From Chloroflexi bacterium UBA5177 (GTDB taxonomy: Bacteria; Chloroflexota; UBA5177), in NCBI GenBank assembly GCA_002413265.1, contig DHWR01000141.1, positions 1-19,488 of the forward strand: a DNA stretch of 19,488 nucleotides, given 5' to 3'. The number at the start of each line of letters is the position of its first letter. The first letter of the stretch is position 1. The translations under genes and the position numbers were made by a program. Positions 1 through 8,794 of this stretch are shown one piece after another. The notes under the pieces are model-generated. The model was not told where the DNA came from, made no database searches, and saw only the letters and a program-made list of their open reading frames with translations.

Positions 1-50
1 TGATCTCCGCCTTGAGAGGGCGGTGTCCTAGGCCGCTAGACGAATGCGCC
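1..50 (-). tRNA. tRNA-Glu(CUC), partial: 3' part lies beyond the left edge
   Basis: Read on minus, the 5' end is at position 50 with a 7-nt acceptor strand GGCGCAT, then TC and a D-arm beginning GTCTAGCGG. The anticodon arm is CCGCC-CTCTCAA-GGCGG: a 5-bp stem and 7-nt loop with anticodon CTC. The D-arm and the GGACACCGCC stretch closely match bacterial tRNA-Glu (established pattern). The T-arm, the 3' acceptor strand and CCA lie outside the window, so acceptor pairing cannot be checked. It lies 50 bp downstream of apt on the same strand and could be co-transcribed with it or use its own weak promoter. Confidence 0.9.
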
Positions 51-62
51 GCGTGCATCCGG

Positions 63-92
63 AGTCTACCAACCCACCCTCTGAGGCAGCAA
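63..92 (-). promoter_or_regulatory. possible promoter of tRNA-Glu
   Basis: On minus, a TTGCTG box (87-92) and a TAGACT box (63-68) are 18 bp apart. This would start transcription about 6-7 nt before the mature tRNA 5' end. The match to sigma70 consensus is only moderate, so this is tentative. Confidence 0.3.
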
Positions 93-100
93 CGTGTTGG

Positions 101-625
101 TTAGTACGTGATAAACGACTTCACCGGCACCCCAAACGGCTCGAGCCGTTTTCTGCCGCCCAGAGCAAGCAGCTCGACCAATACCACGACGCCTATCGGG
201 ATCCCACCCAGCTCCTTGACCATGTCAAGGGACGCCGCCAGGGTCCCGCCGGTCGCGAGGAGATCGTCCACGAGCAGCACGCGCTCGCCGGCCTTGACTG
301 CGTCGCTGTGCATTTCAAGGGTGTTCGAGGCGTATTCGAGCGTGTATTCTCGCGTCACCTTGTCGGAGGGTAGCTTGCCGAGCTTGCGGATCGGCGCGAA
401 CGCCGCGTGAAGCCTGAGCGCGATGGGCGCTCCAAAAATGAAACCTCGCGACTCCATGGCGCAGACCACGTCGACGGCATCGGGGTCGTAGCCATCGGAC
501 ATGAGGTCGATGGCCTGGGCAAATGAATCGGCGTCCCGCAGAACGGTGGTAATGTCATAGAAGAGGATCCCTTCCCGGGGGAACCCTGGAACCTCGCGGA
601 TTCGGGCGCGAAGGGCCTCGATCAA
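101..625 (-). CDS. apt: adenine phosphoribosyltransferase
   Basis: Purine salvage enzyme that converts adenine and PRPP to AMP and pyrophosphate in the cytoplasm. The 174 residues match the usual family length. Visible motifs are ESRGF (58-62), the YTLEY segment (94-98) and the PRPP-binding loop VDDLLATGGT (119-128) with its two acidic residues. The start is TTG at 625, the first in-frame initiator, with a strong purine-rich Shine-Dalgarno (GGAGGGGGAGA) just upstream. I see no better ATG that keeps the N-terminal VPGFPREGI segment. It is transcribed alone, divergent from the DUF2851 gene, with a perfect TATAAT box upstream, and has tRNA-Glu downstream on the same strand. Identification is secure. 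Confidence 0.97.
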   Translation of the reverse strand: MIEALRARIREVPGFPREGILFYDITTVLRDADSFAQAIDLMSDGYDPDAVDVVCAMESRGFIFGAPIALRLHAAFAPIRKLGKLPSDKVTREYTLEYASNTLEMHSDAVKAGERVLLVDDLLATGGTLAASLDMVKELGGIPIGVVVLVELLALGGRKRLEPFGVPVKSFITY

Positions 626-651
626 TCTCCCCCTCCCTCGCTGAGCGAGCC

Positions 652-680
652 ATTATATCCGGGACATTGCGGCGCCCGAA
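652..680 (-). promoter_or_regulatory. promoter of apt
   Basis: On minus there is a perfect TATAAT -10 box at 652-657. The hexamer 17 bp upstream, TTCGGG (675-680), is a poor -35. Transcription would begin near 645, giving a leader of about 20 nt that carries the apt ribosome-binding site. A small palindrome (CTCGC/GCGAG) at 637-649 sits at the expected start site. Confidence 0.5.
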
Positions 681-692
681 CGGGAGGTTGAC

Positions 693-1919
693 ATGCCCGG
701 TTCTCGAGTCGACGAGCGTGTCGTCGCTCGCATCTGGGAAGGCAGCTCCTTCGATCGCGAGGCGCTGCGGCTGCTCGAGCTCGACCTCGTGTTTCGGGGC
801 CTGCCCTCCGACGCCGGCGGTCCCGACTATCAGGAAGCCATACTGTCCACTGCCAAAGGCGGGCTGCTGCACGGAGATGTCGAATTTCACGTGCGCTCGG
901 CTGACTGGTATCGCCACCGGCATCATCTGGATCCGGCGTACAACCAAGTGGTCCTCCACGTGGTGTGGGAGTCCGACGGGGAGGAAATCAGGCGGCAGGA
1001 TGGCAGAGGCGTTCCCACCCTTGCTTTGAGGCGCTGCGTCACCGGATTCGGCACGGCGGAGGTTGGCAACGATCACCTATTCGCTCATCCCTGCGGTCCG
1101 TCGCTCAGTGCGCTTCACGGCTCCACTCTTCGCGACCGAATCGAGGAGGCCGGAATCGCGCGACTCGGGAGCAGAGCAGAGCGCTTCGCTTCCGACTTTC
1201 TCGCCATCTCCCCTGACCAGACCGCCTATTCCGCTCTGATGGAGGCCATGGGGTTTGCTTCAAACCGTGAAGCCTTCCGCGCGCTTGCCGAATGCGTTCC
1301 CTTTGGGTGGCTCATGAGCCAGCCGGCCGGCCTTCGGGCGGAGGTTTTGCTCGATGCTGCCGGGCTAGGCCCTCCAGGCCGAATCGCTCCGCCGGCGCGT
1401 CTGAAGCCGGACGTGTGGCGCCTCGCGCGGCTCCGCCCGGGGAATCACCCGATTCGACGCCTAGTCGCAATCTCGGTGCTTCTTGAACGTTTTCGACCGT
1501 CCCTCGCCGACGCGCTTGCTCAGCTCGTTCTCGAGACCCAGAAGCCGAGAGAACTCGGCCGGGCCTTGACAGTGTGCGTTGGCGGCGTTCCGGTGCTCGG
1601 GCAGGGGCGAGCCGACGAGATCGTCGTGAGTGTGGTCCTTCCGCTGGCCTCCGCGTGTCAACCGGGACGAGCCGAGCCCGCGCTGCTCTTCTCCCGCTAC
1701 CCGAGCCCTCCGAGCACGCGTTGGACCAGGACCATGGTCGAGATGATGAGGGACAGCGGCCACGGCTTTGCCGCGCGAAGCGCCGTGCAGCACCAAGGCC
1801 TGCACGCCATATACCTCGACCACTGCCGGTATACCAACCGACATGGTTGTTCGGTCTGCCGAGGCGTGGCACCCGGTGCCGAAGACAACGCCCTCTCGTC
1901 GGCCCTGCAAGCGGGCTGA
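693..1919 (+). CDS. DUF2851 family protein
   Basis: I recognise this as a DUF2851 protein of unknown function. Family features seen are GDVEFH (61-66) followed by a DW and histidine-rich segment (71-78), NQVVLHVVW (84-92), and a C-terminal QGLxxIYxDxC segment with cysteines at 378, 386 and 389. With the nearby histidines these could bind a metal, which is inference. The 408 residues agree with the roughly 400-440 typical of the family. The start is ATG at 693, with GGGAGG five bases upstream. There is no signal peptide or membrane segment, so it is likely cytoplasmic. It stands alone, divergent from apt and convergent with polA, so context gives no functional clue. Confidence 0.9.
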   Translation: MPGSRVDERVVARIWEGSSFDREALRLLELDLVFRGLPSDAGGPDYQEAILSTAKGGLLHGDVEFHVRSADWYRHRHHLDPAYNQVVLHVVWESDGEEIRRQDGRGVPTLALRRCVTGFGTAEVGNDHLFAHPCGPSLSALHGSTLRDRIEEAGIARLGSRAERFASDFLAISPDQTAYSALMEAMGFASNREAFRALAECVPFGWLMSQPAGLRAEVLLDAAGLGPPGRIAPPARLKPDVWRLARLRPGNHPIRRLVAISVLLERFRPSLADALAQLVLETQKPRELGRALTVCVGGVPVLGQGRADEIVVSVVLPLASACQPGRAEPALLFSRYPSPPSTRWTRTMVEMMRDSGHGFAARSAVQHQGLHAIYLDHCRYTNRHGCSVCRGVAPGAEDNALSSALQAG

Positions 1920-1942
1920 ACCACTCCGCAACCTCAAAATGG

Positions 1943-1974
1943 TCCCGCTGACGCGGCGGGATCGGTTTCTACCG
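1943..1974. terminator. probable bidirectional terminator between the DUF2851 gene and polA
   Basis: A TCCCGC (1943-1948) and GCGGGA (1956-1961) pair forms a 6-bp GC-rich stem with a 7-nt loop. On plus it is followed by a short T-containing tract (TCGGTTTCT). On minus the stem is followed by CCATTTT. It lies in the 85-bp gap between two convergent genes, where a shared terminator is expected. The T tracts are short, so efficiency is uncertain. Confidence 0.5.
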
Positions 1975-2004
1975 CTCTTGGCGCACAACGCTCTCGTACC
2001 TTTT

Positions 2005-4842
2005 CTAGCCGACGGCCCGGGCGGAGACCGAAAGCGGCTCCATGTCGTACCAGTCGCGTCCCACCTTCATCTCCACCTCGACCGGGACGTCCAAGGTCAG
2101 TGCGTGCTGCATCTCATGTCCGACCAGCCTCGCCACCTCATCGACAACGTCACGAGGCACGTCGAAGACCAGCTCGTCATGTACCTGGAGTACCATCTTC
2201 GCCGCCGGGAAATGCTCGGCCAGCTTGCCGTGGAGGCTAATCATGGCGAGCTTGATGATGTCGGCGGCGGATCCCTGGATCGGCATGTTTACCGCCGCCC
2301 TTTCCGCGGCGGATCGCAACCCTGGATGCATGGAGTGGATCTCCGGATAATAGCGGCGCCGGCCCAGCAGGGTCTGGACGTATCCGATGGCCGCCGCCTG
2401 CTTCTTCACGCCATCCATGAATGCCTTGACTCCGGCGTAGGTCCGGTTGTAGCCCGCGATGAACTCGGCAGCCTCCTGCCGCGTAATGCCGGTCTCGTGT
2501 GCCAGGCGCAGCTCTCCGATCCCGTAGATAATGCCGAAATTCACCACCTTGGCGATACGGCGTTGATCGGCCGTCACGGCTGAGAGCGGGACTCCGAATA
2601 CGGCGGATGCGGTGGCGCGATGAATGTCTTCGCCGGCTTGGAACGCCTGCGTCAGCCGTTCGTCATGAGACATCGAGGCGAGAACTCTCAGCTCGATCTG
2701 AGAATAGTCAGCAGCCAGCAAAACGTTTCGATCTTCGCTGGCCACGAACGCTCGTCGAATGGTGCGGCCCAGATCTCCCCGAATCGGGATGTTCTGGAGA
2801 TTTGGATTGGACGACGACAGCCGGCCGGTGGCGGCCACGGTTTGATTGAAATCAGTATGGATCCTGCCCGAGTTCGGATTGACGAGAAGCGGAAGCGCGT
2901 CCACATAGGTATTTCGCAGCTTGATGAGCTGCCGATACTCCAGGAGGGCATCGACGATCGGGTGCTCCCCACGTAGGCTCTCGAGGACTTCACTATCCGT
3001 GGAGCGACCCGTCCTTGTCCGGCGCCCTGACTTCAATCCAAGCTGTCCAAACAGCACCTGGCCGAGCTGCTGAGTCGAGTTGATGTTGAAGCGCTGCCCA
3101 ACCAGGTCGTAGATCTCACCCTCGAGGCGACCTATGATCTCTGACATCTCGGCCGACATCCCCTGCAAAACGTCTCGATCGAGCGCGACTCCCGTCATCT
3201 CCATGTCGGCGAGAACGGAGATGAGCTTCATCTCCACCTCATCGAACAGTTTGAGCAGGTCCCGATGCTCCAGCTCGTGGAGCAGGATCTCGTACAGGCG
3301 CAACGTGACGTCCGCATCTGCTCCTGCATATGGCGCGACCGCCTCGATTTCCACCTGGTCCATCGTGACCTGATTTCTGCCCTTTCCCAGCAGATCGGCA
3401 ATCGGTGTCATCTCGATTCCGAGGCGGTCCAAGGAGAGATCCCCAAGACCTAGCCCGCGAGTGTTCACGAGATAGGCGGCGACCATGGTATCGAACGTCA
3501 TGCCCTGCAGAGAGATGCCGTACCGCTTCAACACCTCTAGGTCGTACTTCAGGTTGTGGCCGACTTTGCGCAGTCGCTCGTTCTCCAGAACCGGTTTCAG
3601 TGTCCGGAGGACAAGCTCCAGTGCCAGCTGGTTGGGCTCGGCGTGGCCGACCGGGACATACCATCCACGTCGTTCTTCGGTCGAGAAGGAAAGCCCGACC
3701 AGCTCAGCGCGAAGCGGGTCCGTGCTTGTCGTCTCACAATCAAGCGCGAAGCGCTCTGCGCCATCGAGCTCCCGAACCAGCTGGTCCAGCTGCTCCGTCG
3801 AGCGCACGACCCGCGTTTCAGTTCCGGAGGCAACGCCGCTATCTGCAATCATCCCCGAGCCCTCTGACAGACCGGCGTCGAGCTCCGCGATGCTGAGCTG
3901 CTGTGGCGACCGCCTGGACGCAGGCGTCGCCGTCTTGGGCGTCTGAGCACCGGCGGGCGGCACCATGGCGCGGACTCGCTCAATGAGGCTGCGGAACTCG
4001 AGCTCGCCGAAGAGACTGATGAGCCGCGAGCGGTCGAGATCGCGCCAGGCGGATTCTGAGATGTCGAGATCGATCGGCACACTTCGAACGATGCTGGCGA
4101 GATGCTTGCTGGCTACCGCCTGCTGGTGATGAGGCTCGAGCAGGTCCCGCTGCCGCTGTGGCAGGTCATCCAGATGTTCATACAGCTCCTCCAGCGAGCC
4201 GTATGTGCCGATGAGTGCGCTCGCGGTCTTCGCGCCGATACCGTCGACGCCCGGAATGTTGTCCGACTTATCCCCCACCAGCGCCTTCCAGTCCGGAAGC
4301 TGTTCCGGCCGTAGGCCATAGCGCTCGCGAACTCGCGTCTCGTCGTAGAGCGTCGTCTCCGTGACACCTCGGCCCGGGGTTAAAACGGTGACGTGAGGCG
4401 AGACCAGCTGCAGGGCATCCAGATCTCCGGTCACGATGACGGTCTCTATACCCTGTCCTTCCGCCTGGACCGCCAGGGTTCCCAGTACGTCGTCCGCCTC
4501 GAATCCGTCGACTTCATAAATCGCGATGTGCATCGCTTCGGCGACCTGCCGGACACGCTCGAACTGCGACACCAGAGGGCGCGGCGTGGGAGGTCGCGTC
4601 GCTTTGTAACCCGCGTATTCCTGGTGGCGAAAGGTTGGACCAGGTCGGTCGAGTGCCATGACGACGTGGCTTGGCCGCAGCTCGGAGATTTCCTTTAGAA
4701 CGATATTGGTGAAGCCGAACACCGCGTTTGTCAGCTCTCCGCTGGAGGTGCTGAGCTCCGGGATTGCGTGAAAAGCACGGTGTACCAGCGCGTGCCCGTC
4801 GATGAGCATCAGCTTTCTGACGGCACTAGGTTCCGAAGACAT
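2005..4842 (-). CDS. polA: DNA polymerase I with 5'-3' and 3'-5' exonuclease domains
   Basis: Repair and Okazaki-fragment-processing polymerase of 945 residues. Residues 1-290 form the 5'-3' exonuclease domain (LIDGHAL near 14, VTGDLDALQL 137-146, GVDGIGAKTA 198-207). Residues 345-520 form a 3'-5' exonuclease domain with the metal ligands apparently intact: D368 and E370 (DCE), D434 (NLKYD), Y505 and D509, so proofreading is probably active. The polymerase domain has motif A (D712 in ADYSQIE), motif B (RRIAKVVNFGIIYG, with F769 and Y773) and motif C (HDE 888-890). I chose ATG 4842, which precedes the conserved start and lies 8 bp after the rhomboid stop. An upstream in-frame start at 4947 would overlap that gene. 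It is the last gene of the minus-strand series. Confidence 0.97.
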   Translation of the reverse strand: MSSEPSAVRKLMLIDGHALVHRAFHAIPELSTSSGELTNAVFGFTNIVLKEISELRPSHVVMALDRPGPTFRHQEYAGYKATRPPTPRPLVSQFERVRQVAEAMHIAIYEVDGFEADDVLGTLAVQAEGQGIETVIVTGDLDALQLVSPHVTVLTPGRGVTETTLYDETRVRERYGLRPEQLPDWKALVGDKSDNIPGVDGIGAKTASALIGTYGSLEELYEHLDDLPQRQRDLLEPHHQQAVASKHLASIVRSVPIDLDISESAWRDLDRSRLISLFGELEFRSLIERVRAMVPPAGAQTPKTATPASRRSPQQLSIAELDAGLSEGSGMIADSGVASGTETRVVRSTEQLDQLVRELDGAERFALDCETTSTDPLRAELVGLSFSTEERRGWYVPVGHAEPNQLALELVLRTLKPVLENERLRKVGHNLKYDLEVLKRYGISLQGMTFDTMVAAYLVNTRGLGLGDLSLDRLGIEMTPIADLLGKGRNQVTMDQVEIEAVAPYAGADADVTLRLYEILLHELEHRDLLKLFDEVEMKLISVLADMEMTGVALDRDVLQGMSAEMSEIIGRLEGEIYDLVGQRFNINSTQQLGQVLFGQLGLKSGRRTRTGRSTDSEVLESLRGEHPIVDALLEYRQLIKLRNTYVDALPLLVNPNSGRIHTDFNQTVAATGRLSSSNPNLQNIPIRGDLGRTIRRAFVASEDRNVLLAADYSQIELRVLASMSHDERLTQAFQAGEDIHRATASAVFGVPLSAVTADQRRIAKVVNFGIIYGIGELRLAHETGITRQEAAEFIAGYNRTYAGVKAFMDGVKKQAAAIGYVQTLLGRRRYYPEIHSMHPGLRSAAERAAVNMPIQGSAADIIKLAMISLHGKLAEHFPAAKMVLQVHDELVFDVPRDVVDEVARLVGHEMQHALTLDVPVEVEMKVGRDWYDMEPLSVSARAVG

Positions 4843-4850
4843 GGCCAATA

Positions 4851-6029
4851 CTATTCTCGCCGCATCTCTGTTCCGGAGGGCGTCAAATCGAGCGACCGGG
4901 TGAGCGGAAAGACGAACGACAGCGCTGCCCCGCCGATCAGCCCGCACAAATGGGCCGAATTGTCGACGTGCTGGGTTACCGCACCTAGCAAGAGATTGAG
5001 CACCACGATGGGCACCATCGAAGAGGAAATCCGGCTTCGCACGTATACGGGGATGATCTCGGAGGCCTGAAACCGCAACGTCAGCAGGGCGCCCACGATG
5101 CCGAAGATGGCGCCCGAAGCGCCTACCGCGGGCGTATTGAGGTCGTTACTCAACAGCCCGTGAATCAGACTCGCCAGCCCGCCGATCAGGCCCGAACCGA
5201 GATAGATGGCCAGAAAGCGAGGGGAGCCGTACAACCTCTCGGCGATGGTTCCCACCACCACCAGCGAGATCATGTTGAACAGAATGTGAGCCACGCTGGC
5301 ATGCAGAAACATCACCGTCACGAGCCGCCACCACTGGCCCCCGAGCACCAGATTTGGTACGAGTGCGCCAAATCTGATCAGCGTGTCGCCGTTCTCCGGG
5401 CCTCCGTTGAGCACGAGAACCAGATAAACGAGTACGTTCACGGCCACCAGGCCGTAGGTCACGAAGGGCTGCCGGCCCTGCATTAGCTGATAGAAGGCCT
5501 GGGCGCGAGCCACCTGGCGGCTTCTGATACGGCCCGCTTCCCCAAAATCGAACTCGCTGGCCGCACCTGATTGATGCGCGGCTGCTTCTAGCGCCTCGGC
5601 TCCCGGAAATGAACGCCCGCCGCCCTTACGCGTTGTTCCACTAGCAAGATCGACGACCCACGCGACCGGCCGCAGGCCCGTGTAGAAAGCTGACGGCACG
5701 ATGCCACCCAGCCTTCTCGCGAGGCCCGGAGGCTCGCCGCCGTCGAGCACGGCGACCGCAACCAGGGTTATGGGCCGCTGAAAGAAGCCAAGCGCGGCGA
5801 GGCGCCGGCACAGCTCGTCCAATCGTTCCTGCAAAACCACTGGCTGCGTGGCCCGCGCAAATGCGTAGACGGTCGGCTGGCCCGGATTGTCTGCGAGCAG
5901 TATTTGATCCCAACCGGCAAGGCCGAGAGGATCGGCAGCCGATTGGCCGGGCGCGATCAGCGGAACGGCGCCGACCGGCGCCAGGCCTACCGCGGCACGA
6001 GTCAAGAACTGGAGATAGGGGTCGGTCAC
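4851..6029 (-). CDS. rhomboid-family intramembrane serine protease with long N-terminal extension
   Basis: Predicted membrane protease of 392 residues. The rhomboid core covers about residues 188-378: GGQWWRLVTVMFLHA (230-244), the HxxxN element H248 and N252, the catalytic serine S305 in GASG, and the catalytic histidine H360 in NSAH. Both halves of the Ser-His dyad are present, so an active enzyme is expected. About six hydrophobic segments lie between 189 and 375. The first 185 residues are largely soluble-looking and resemble nothing I recognise. Translation starts at GTG 6029, overlapping the valS stop as GTGA, with no strong Shine-Dalgarno, which suggests coupling to valS. polA follows after 8 bp. 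The substrate is unknown. Confidence 0.9.
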   Translation of the reverse strand: MTDPYLQFLTRAAVGLAPVGAVPLIAPGQSAADPLGLAGWDQILLADNPGQPTVYAFARATQPVVLQERLDELCRRLAALGFFQRPITLVAVAVLDGGEPPGLARRLGGIVPSAFYTGLRPVAWVVDLASGTTRKGGGRSFPGAEALEAAAHQSGAASEFDFGEAGRIRSRQVARAQAFYQLMQGRQPFVTYGLVAVNVLVYLVLVLNGGPENGDTLIRFGALVPNLVLGGQWWRLVTVMFLHASVAHILFNMISLVVVGTIAERLYGSPRFLAIYLGSGLIGGLASLIHGLLSNDLNTPAVGASGAIFGIVGALLTLRFQASEIIPVYVRSRISSSMVPIVVLNLLLGAVTQHVDNSAHLCGLIGGAALSFVFPLTRSLDLTPSGTEMRRE

Positions 6030-8716
6030 TCCGGCAACCGAAGGTGATCGAGCTGCTCTCCGAGCCGGCCAACCCGCTCTTCGAGCTCTGCAGCTCGTCG
6101 TTCCTCTCGTCTCACGATCTCCGCCGGGGCCTTGGCGCTGAAATTGGGGTTCGCCAGCTTTTGCGTCACGCCTTGCAGCCCGCGGCGAGCGCTCTCGAGC
6201 TCCTTTGCAAGCCGCTCACGCTCGCCTCCGACATCCGACATCTCTTCGAGCGGGAGATAGATCGCCACCTCGCCTATCAACAGTGTGAGCTGCTTCGCAC
6301 GCTCCTCACCAGCCTTCGACACGACTTCGAGGGGCCTGAGTCGCGCCAGCCGGGAGATCACGTCTCGACCCTCGGCACGCATCGCCCCTGGATCCGGCGC
6401 GACCAGGGTGGCCGAGATGTACCTTGCAGGATCGACGCCATATTCGGCACGAGCGGTCCGCACCGAGCGCACGATCTCCATGATCTGATCCATCTGATGC
6501 GCGGCGTCCAGGTCGACCTCACCCGGCTCGGGCCAGGGCGCGATCATGATGGATTCTGGCACGCCGGCGTCCAGTTGTGAAAGTTTTCGCGCGTCCTCGG
6601 ATCCGGCGAGACGCAGGTGCGACCATATCTCTTCCGTAAGGAATGGCATGTAGGGATGAAGGAGGCGAAGGATGGACGACAGAAGCGACCAGCTGACGGC
6701 TCGCGCCGTAAAGCGAGCGTCCGGATCATCCTCCTGATACAGCCTGAGCTTGGCGATCTCGAGGTACCAATCGGCCACTTCGGACCAGACAAATTCGGAG
6801 ATTCTCGTACCCGCTCCACTGAATTCGAAGCGCTCCAGATCGGCCGTGACGCTTCCGACAGTCTCGCTCAGCCGGCTGAGAATCCATCTGTCTGCGACCG
6901 TGAGACGCAACTGCCCCGGCTCCAGGCCCTGGTTCATCAAGATGGCCCGCGCGACGTTCCAGACCTTATTGGCGAAATTGCGTGCCTGTTCGACGCGGTC
7001 AGGCGAGAAGCGCGTCTCCTGCTGGTGAGTACTGCCCGAGGTCGTGAGCCCGAAGCGAAGCGCATCGGCGCCGAACCGGTTGATGAGATCCAGGGGATCG
7101 ACGCCGGTTCCCAGCGATTTGCTCATGCGCTGGCCTTTGTTATTCAGGATCGTGGGGTTGATGAGGACGTCGGAGAACGGCACCTCGCCCATGAATTTCA
7201 GACCGGTCATTACCATGCGAGCGATCCACAGGTACAAGATCTGGCTCGAGGTGTTCATAAACGAGGTCGGGTAGAACGCAGCCAGATCATCCGTTTGATG
7301 CGGCCAGCCCAGCGTGGCGAAAGGCCATAGAGCCGAGCTGAACCAGGTGTCTAGGACATCCCCGTCCTGCCGCACCACCGTGCCGTCGCAGACCTTACAG
7401 GCATCTGGCCACGATTTCGCCGCCGTGGCGTGCTCTTTTTCGCAGTAGTAGATGGGAATACGGTGGCCCCACCACAACTGTCTAGACAACGTCCACGGAC
7501 GGATCCGCTCCAGCCAGTCGAGGTAGATCTGGGCCCACCGATCGGGTGTAAAGCGGACTCGCCCCTCCTTCACCACCTCCATGGCCGGCTCGGCAAGCTC
7601 CTTCATGTCCATGAACCACTGCTCGGAGAGAAGTGGTTCCAGGAGCGTCCCACAGCGCTCGCAGATGGGCACGAGATGCCCGTGCGGCTCGGTCTTCACC
7701 AGATATCCGCCAGCTCCCAGGTCGCGCAGCACGCTGACACGGGCCTCGGAGACAGTCTGTCCCTCGTACGGGCCACCGACTTCGGTTATTCGGGCGTCCG
7801 GCCCAATCGCGATCGGCATATCGAGATGGTGCCGCTCGGCGACCTCGAAGTCCGCGAAGTCGTGTGCGGGTGTGATCTTCACCGCTCCCGTCCCAAACTC
7901 GGTGTCGACCATCTCGTCCGCCACGATACTCAGCTCCCTGCCGAGCAGAGGCAGAATCGCCGTCTTCCCAACCAGATCCCGGAAGCGGTCATCGCGGGGG
8001 TTAACCGCCACGGCCACATCGCCCAGGATGGTTTCGGGCCGGACCGTCGCAACCACGATGTCCCCCGACCCGTCCTTTAGCGGGTACCGAAGGTAGTAGA
8101 GGGAGTCTTCCCGTTCCCGGTCGTCGACCTCAATGTCGCTGATCGCCGACTGACATCGCGGACACCAGTTAATGACCCGCCACCCTCGGTAGATCTTTCC
8201 CTCTTCAAACAGCCGGATGAAGAACTCGAGCACGGCGTCGACATACTGCGGATCCATGGTGAAGCGCTCGCGCGACCAATCGAACGCGCAGCCAAGGGCT
8301 CGAAACTGCTGTCGAATGTTCTCCGCGTACTTCTCTTTCCAGAGCCACGCGCGTTCCACGAAGGCCTCTCGTCCGAGGTCGTAGCGGCTCACGCCTTCCT
8401 TTGCCAGCTGTTTTTCGACCACATTCTGCGTGGCAATGCCCGCGTGGTCAGTGCCCGGAAGAATGAGCGTATTGAAACCACGCATCCTCGTGTAGCGCCC
8501 GAGTATGTCTTCGATGCCGTAGGTCAGAGCGTGGCCAAGGTGCAACTCACCCGTCACATTTGGGGGCGGAATGGTGATGACGAACGGTTCGGCTTCTGAC
8601 TCGAGATCGGGCTTAAACCGCCCGTCCTGCTCCCACTTCAGATACCATCGTTCCTCGACGCCGTTCGGATCATAGCGAGGCGGCATCTCCGCGATCGACG
8701 CGGCTTCGCTCATCAT
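6026..8716 (-). CDS. valS: valine--tRNA ligase
   Basis: Class I aminoacyl-tRNA synthetase that charges tRNA-Val. The HIGH signature is HLGH (59-62) within PPPNVTGELHLGH, and the KMSKS signature is RMSKS (530-534). The editing (CP1) domain spans about 200-350 (TVRPETILGD; GTGAVKITPAHD) and hydrolyses mischarged Thr-tRNA. Cysteine pairs CPRC (185-188) and CERC (352-355), with C425, C440 and C443, suggest zinc sites. The last 65 residues form the charged coiled-coil arm typical of bacterial ValRS. The 896 residues are normal for the family. The start is ATG 8716; an adjacent second ATG (8713) is possible. It lies 78 bp after tsaC and overlaps the rhomboid start by 4 bp. Confidence 0.97.
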   Translation of the reverse strand: MMSEAASIAEMPPRYDPNGVEERWYLKWEQDGRFKPDLESEAEPFVITIPPPNVTGELHLGHALTYGIEDILGRYTRMRGFNTLILPGTDHAGIATQNVVEKQLAKEGVSRYDLGREAFVERAWLWKEKYAENIRQQFRALGCAFDWSRERFTMDPQYVDAVLEFFIRLFEEGKIYRGWRVINWCPRCQSAISDIEVDDREREDSLYYLRYPLKDGSGDIVVATVRPETILGDVAVAVNPRDDRFRDLVGKTAILPLLGRELSIVADEMVDTEFGTGAVKITPAHDFADFEVAERHHLDMPIAIGPDARITEVGGPYEGQTVSEARVSVLRDLGAGGYLVKTEPHGHLVPICERCGTLLEPLLSEQWFMDMKELAEPAMEVVKEGRVRFTPDRWAQIYLDWLERIRPWTLSRQLWWGHRIPIYYCEKEHATAAKSWPDACKVCDGTVVRQDGDVLDTWFSSALWPFATLGWPHQTDDLAAFYPTSFMNTSSQILYLWIARMVMTGLKFMGEVPFSDVLINPTILNNKGQRMSKSLGTGVDPLDLINRFGADALRFGLTTSGSTHQQETRFSPDRVEQARNFANKVWNVARAILMNQGLEPGQLRLTVADRWILSRLSETVGSVTADLERFEFSGAGTRISEFVWSEVADWYLEIAKLRLYQEDDPDARFTARAVSWSLLSSILRLLHPYMPFLTEEIWSHLRLAGSEDARKLSQLDAGVPESIMIAPWPEPGEVDLDAAHQMDQIMEIVRSVRTARAEYGVDPARYISATLVAPDPGAMRAEGRDVISRLARLRPLEVVSKAGEERAKQLTLLIGEVAIYLPLEEMSDVGGERERLAKELESARRGLQGVTQKLANPNFSAKAPAEIVRREERRAAELEERVGRLGEQLDHLRLPE

Positions 8717-8765
8717 ACGTTTTCCCGTTCCTGCTCATCTGTGCGTTTGACGCCGTGCGTTTCTC

Positions 8766-8788
8766 GACTCCGGATTGCTCCGGCAGTC
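8766..8788 (-). other. hairpin with GCAA tetraloop between tsaC and valS
   Basis: On minus, arms GACT+CCGGA and TCCGG+AGTC pair as nine base pairs with one bulged G and a GCAA loop, which fits the GNRA tetraloop type. It begins 6 nt after the tsaC stop. No T-tract follows, so it is not a classical intrinsic terminator. It could protect or process the mRNA between tsaC and valS. The remainder of this 78-bp gap shows only a modest AGGA ribosome-binding site before valS. Confidence 0.4.
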
Positions 8789-8794
8789 CACCAA

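Noticed and set aside
555..1076. A 173-codon minus-strand frame overlapping the apt start and opposite the DUF2851 gene
   Set aside because: It crosses the apt promoter and start region and has no recognisable domain; the DUF2851 gene explains this stretch.
1768..2583. A long open frame of 271 codons on plus, spanning the end of the DUF2851 gene and antisense to polA
   Set aside because: The opposite strand is clearly polA; the translation is His- and Arg-rich with no family features, as expected of a GC-rich antisense frame.
4843..4947. An in-frame start at 4947 that would lengthen DNA polymerase I by 35 residues
   Set aside because: The extra part lies within the end of the rhomboid gene, has no family similarity, and ATG 4842 directly precedes the conserved N-terminus.
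5861..6580. A 239-codon plus-strand frame opposite valS and the rhomboid gene
   Set aside because: Antisense shadow of two well-supported genes. No motif or separate ribosome-binding context was seen.
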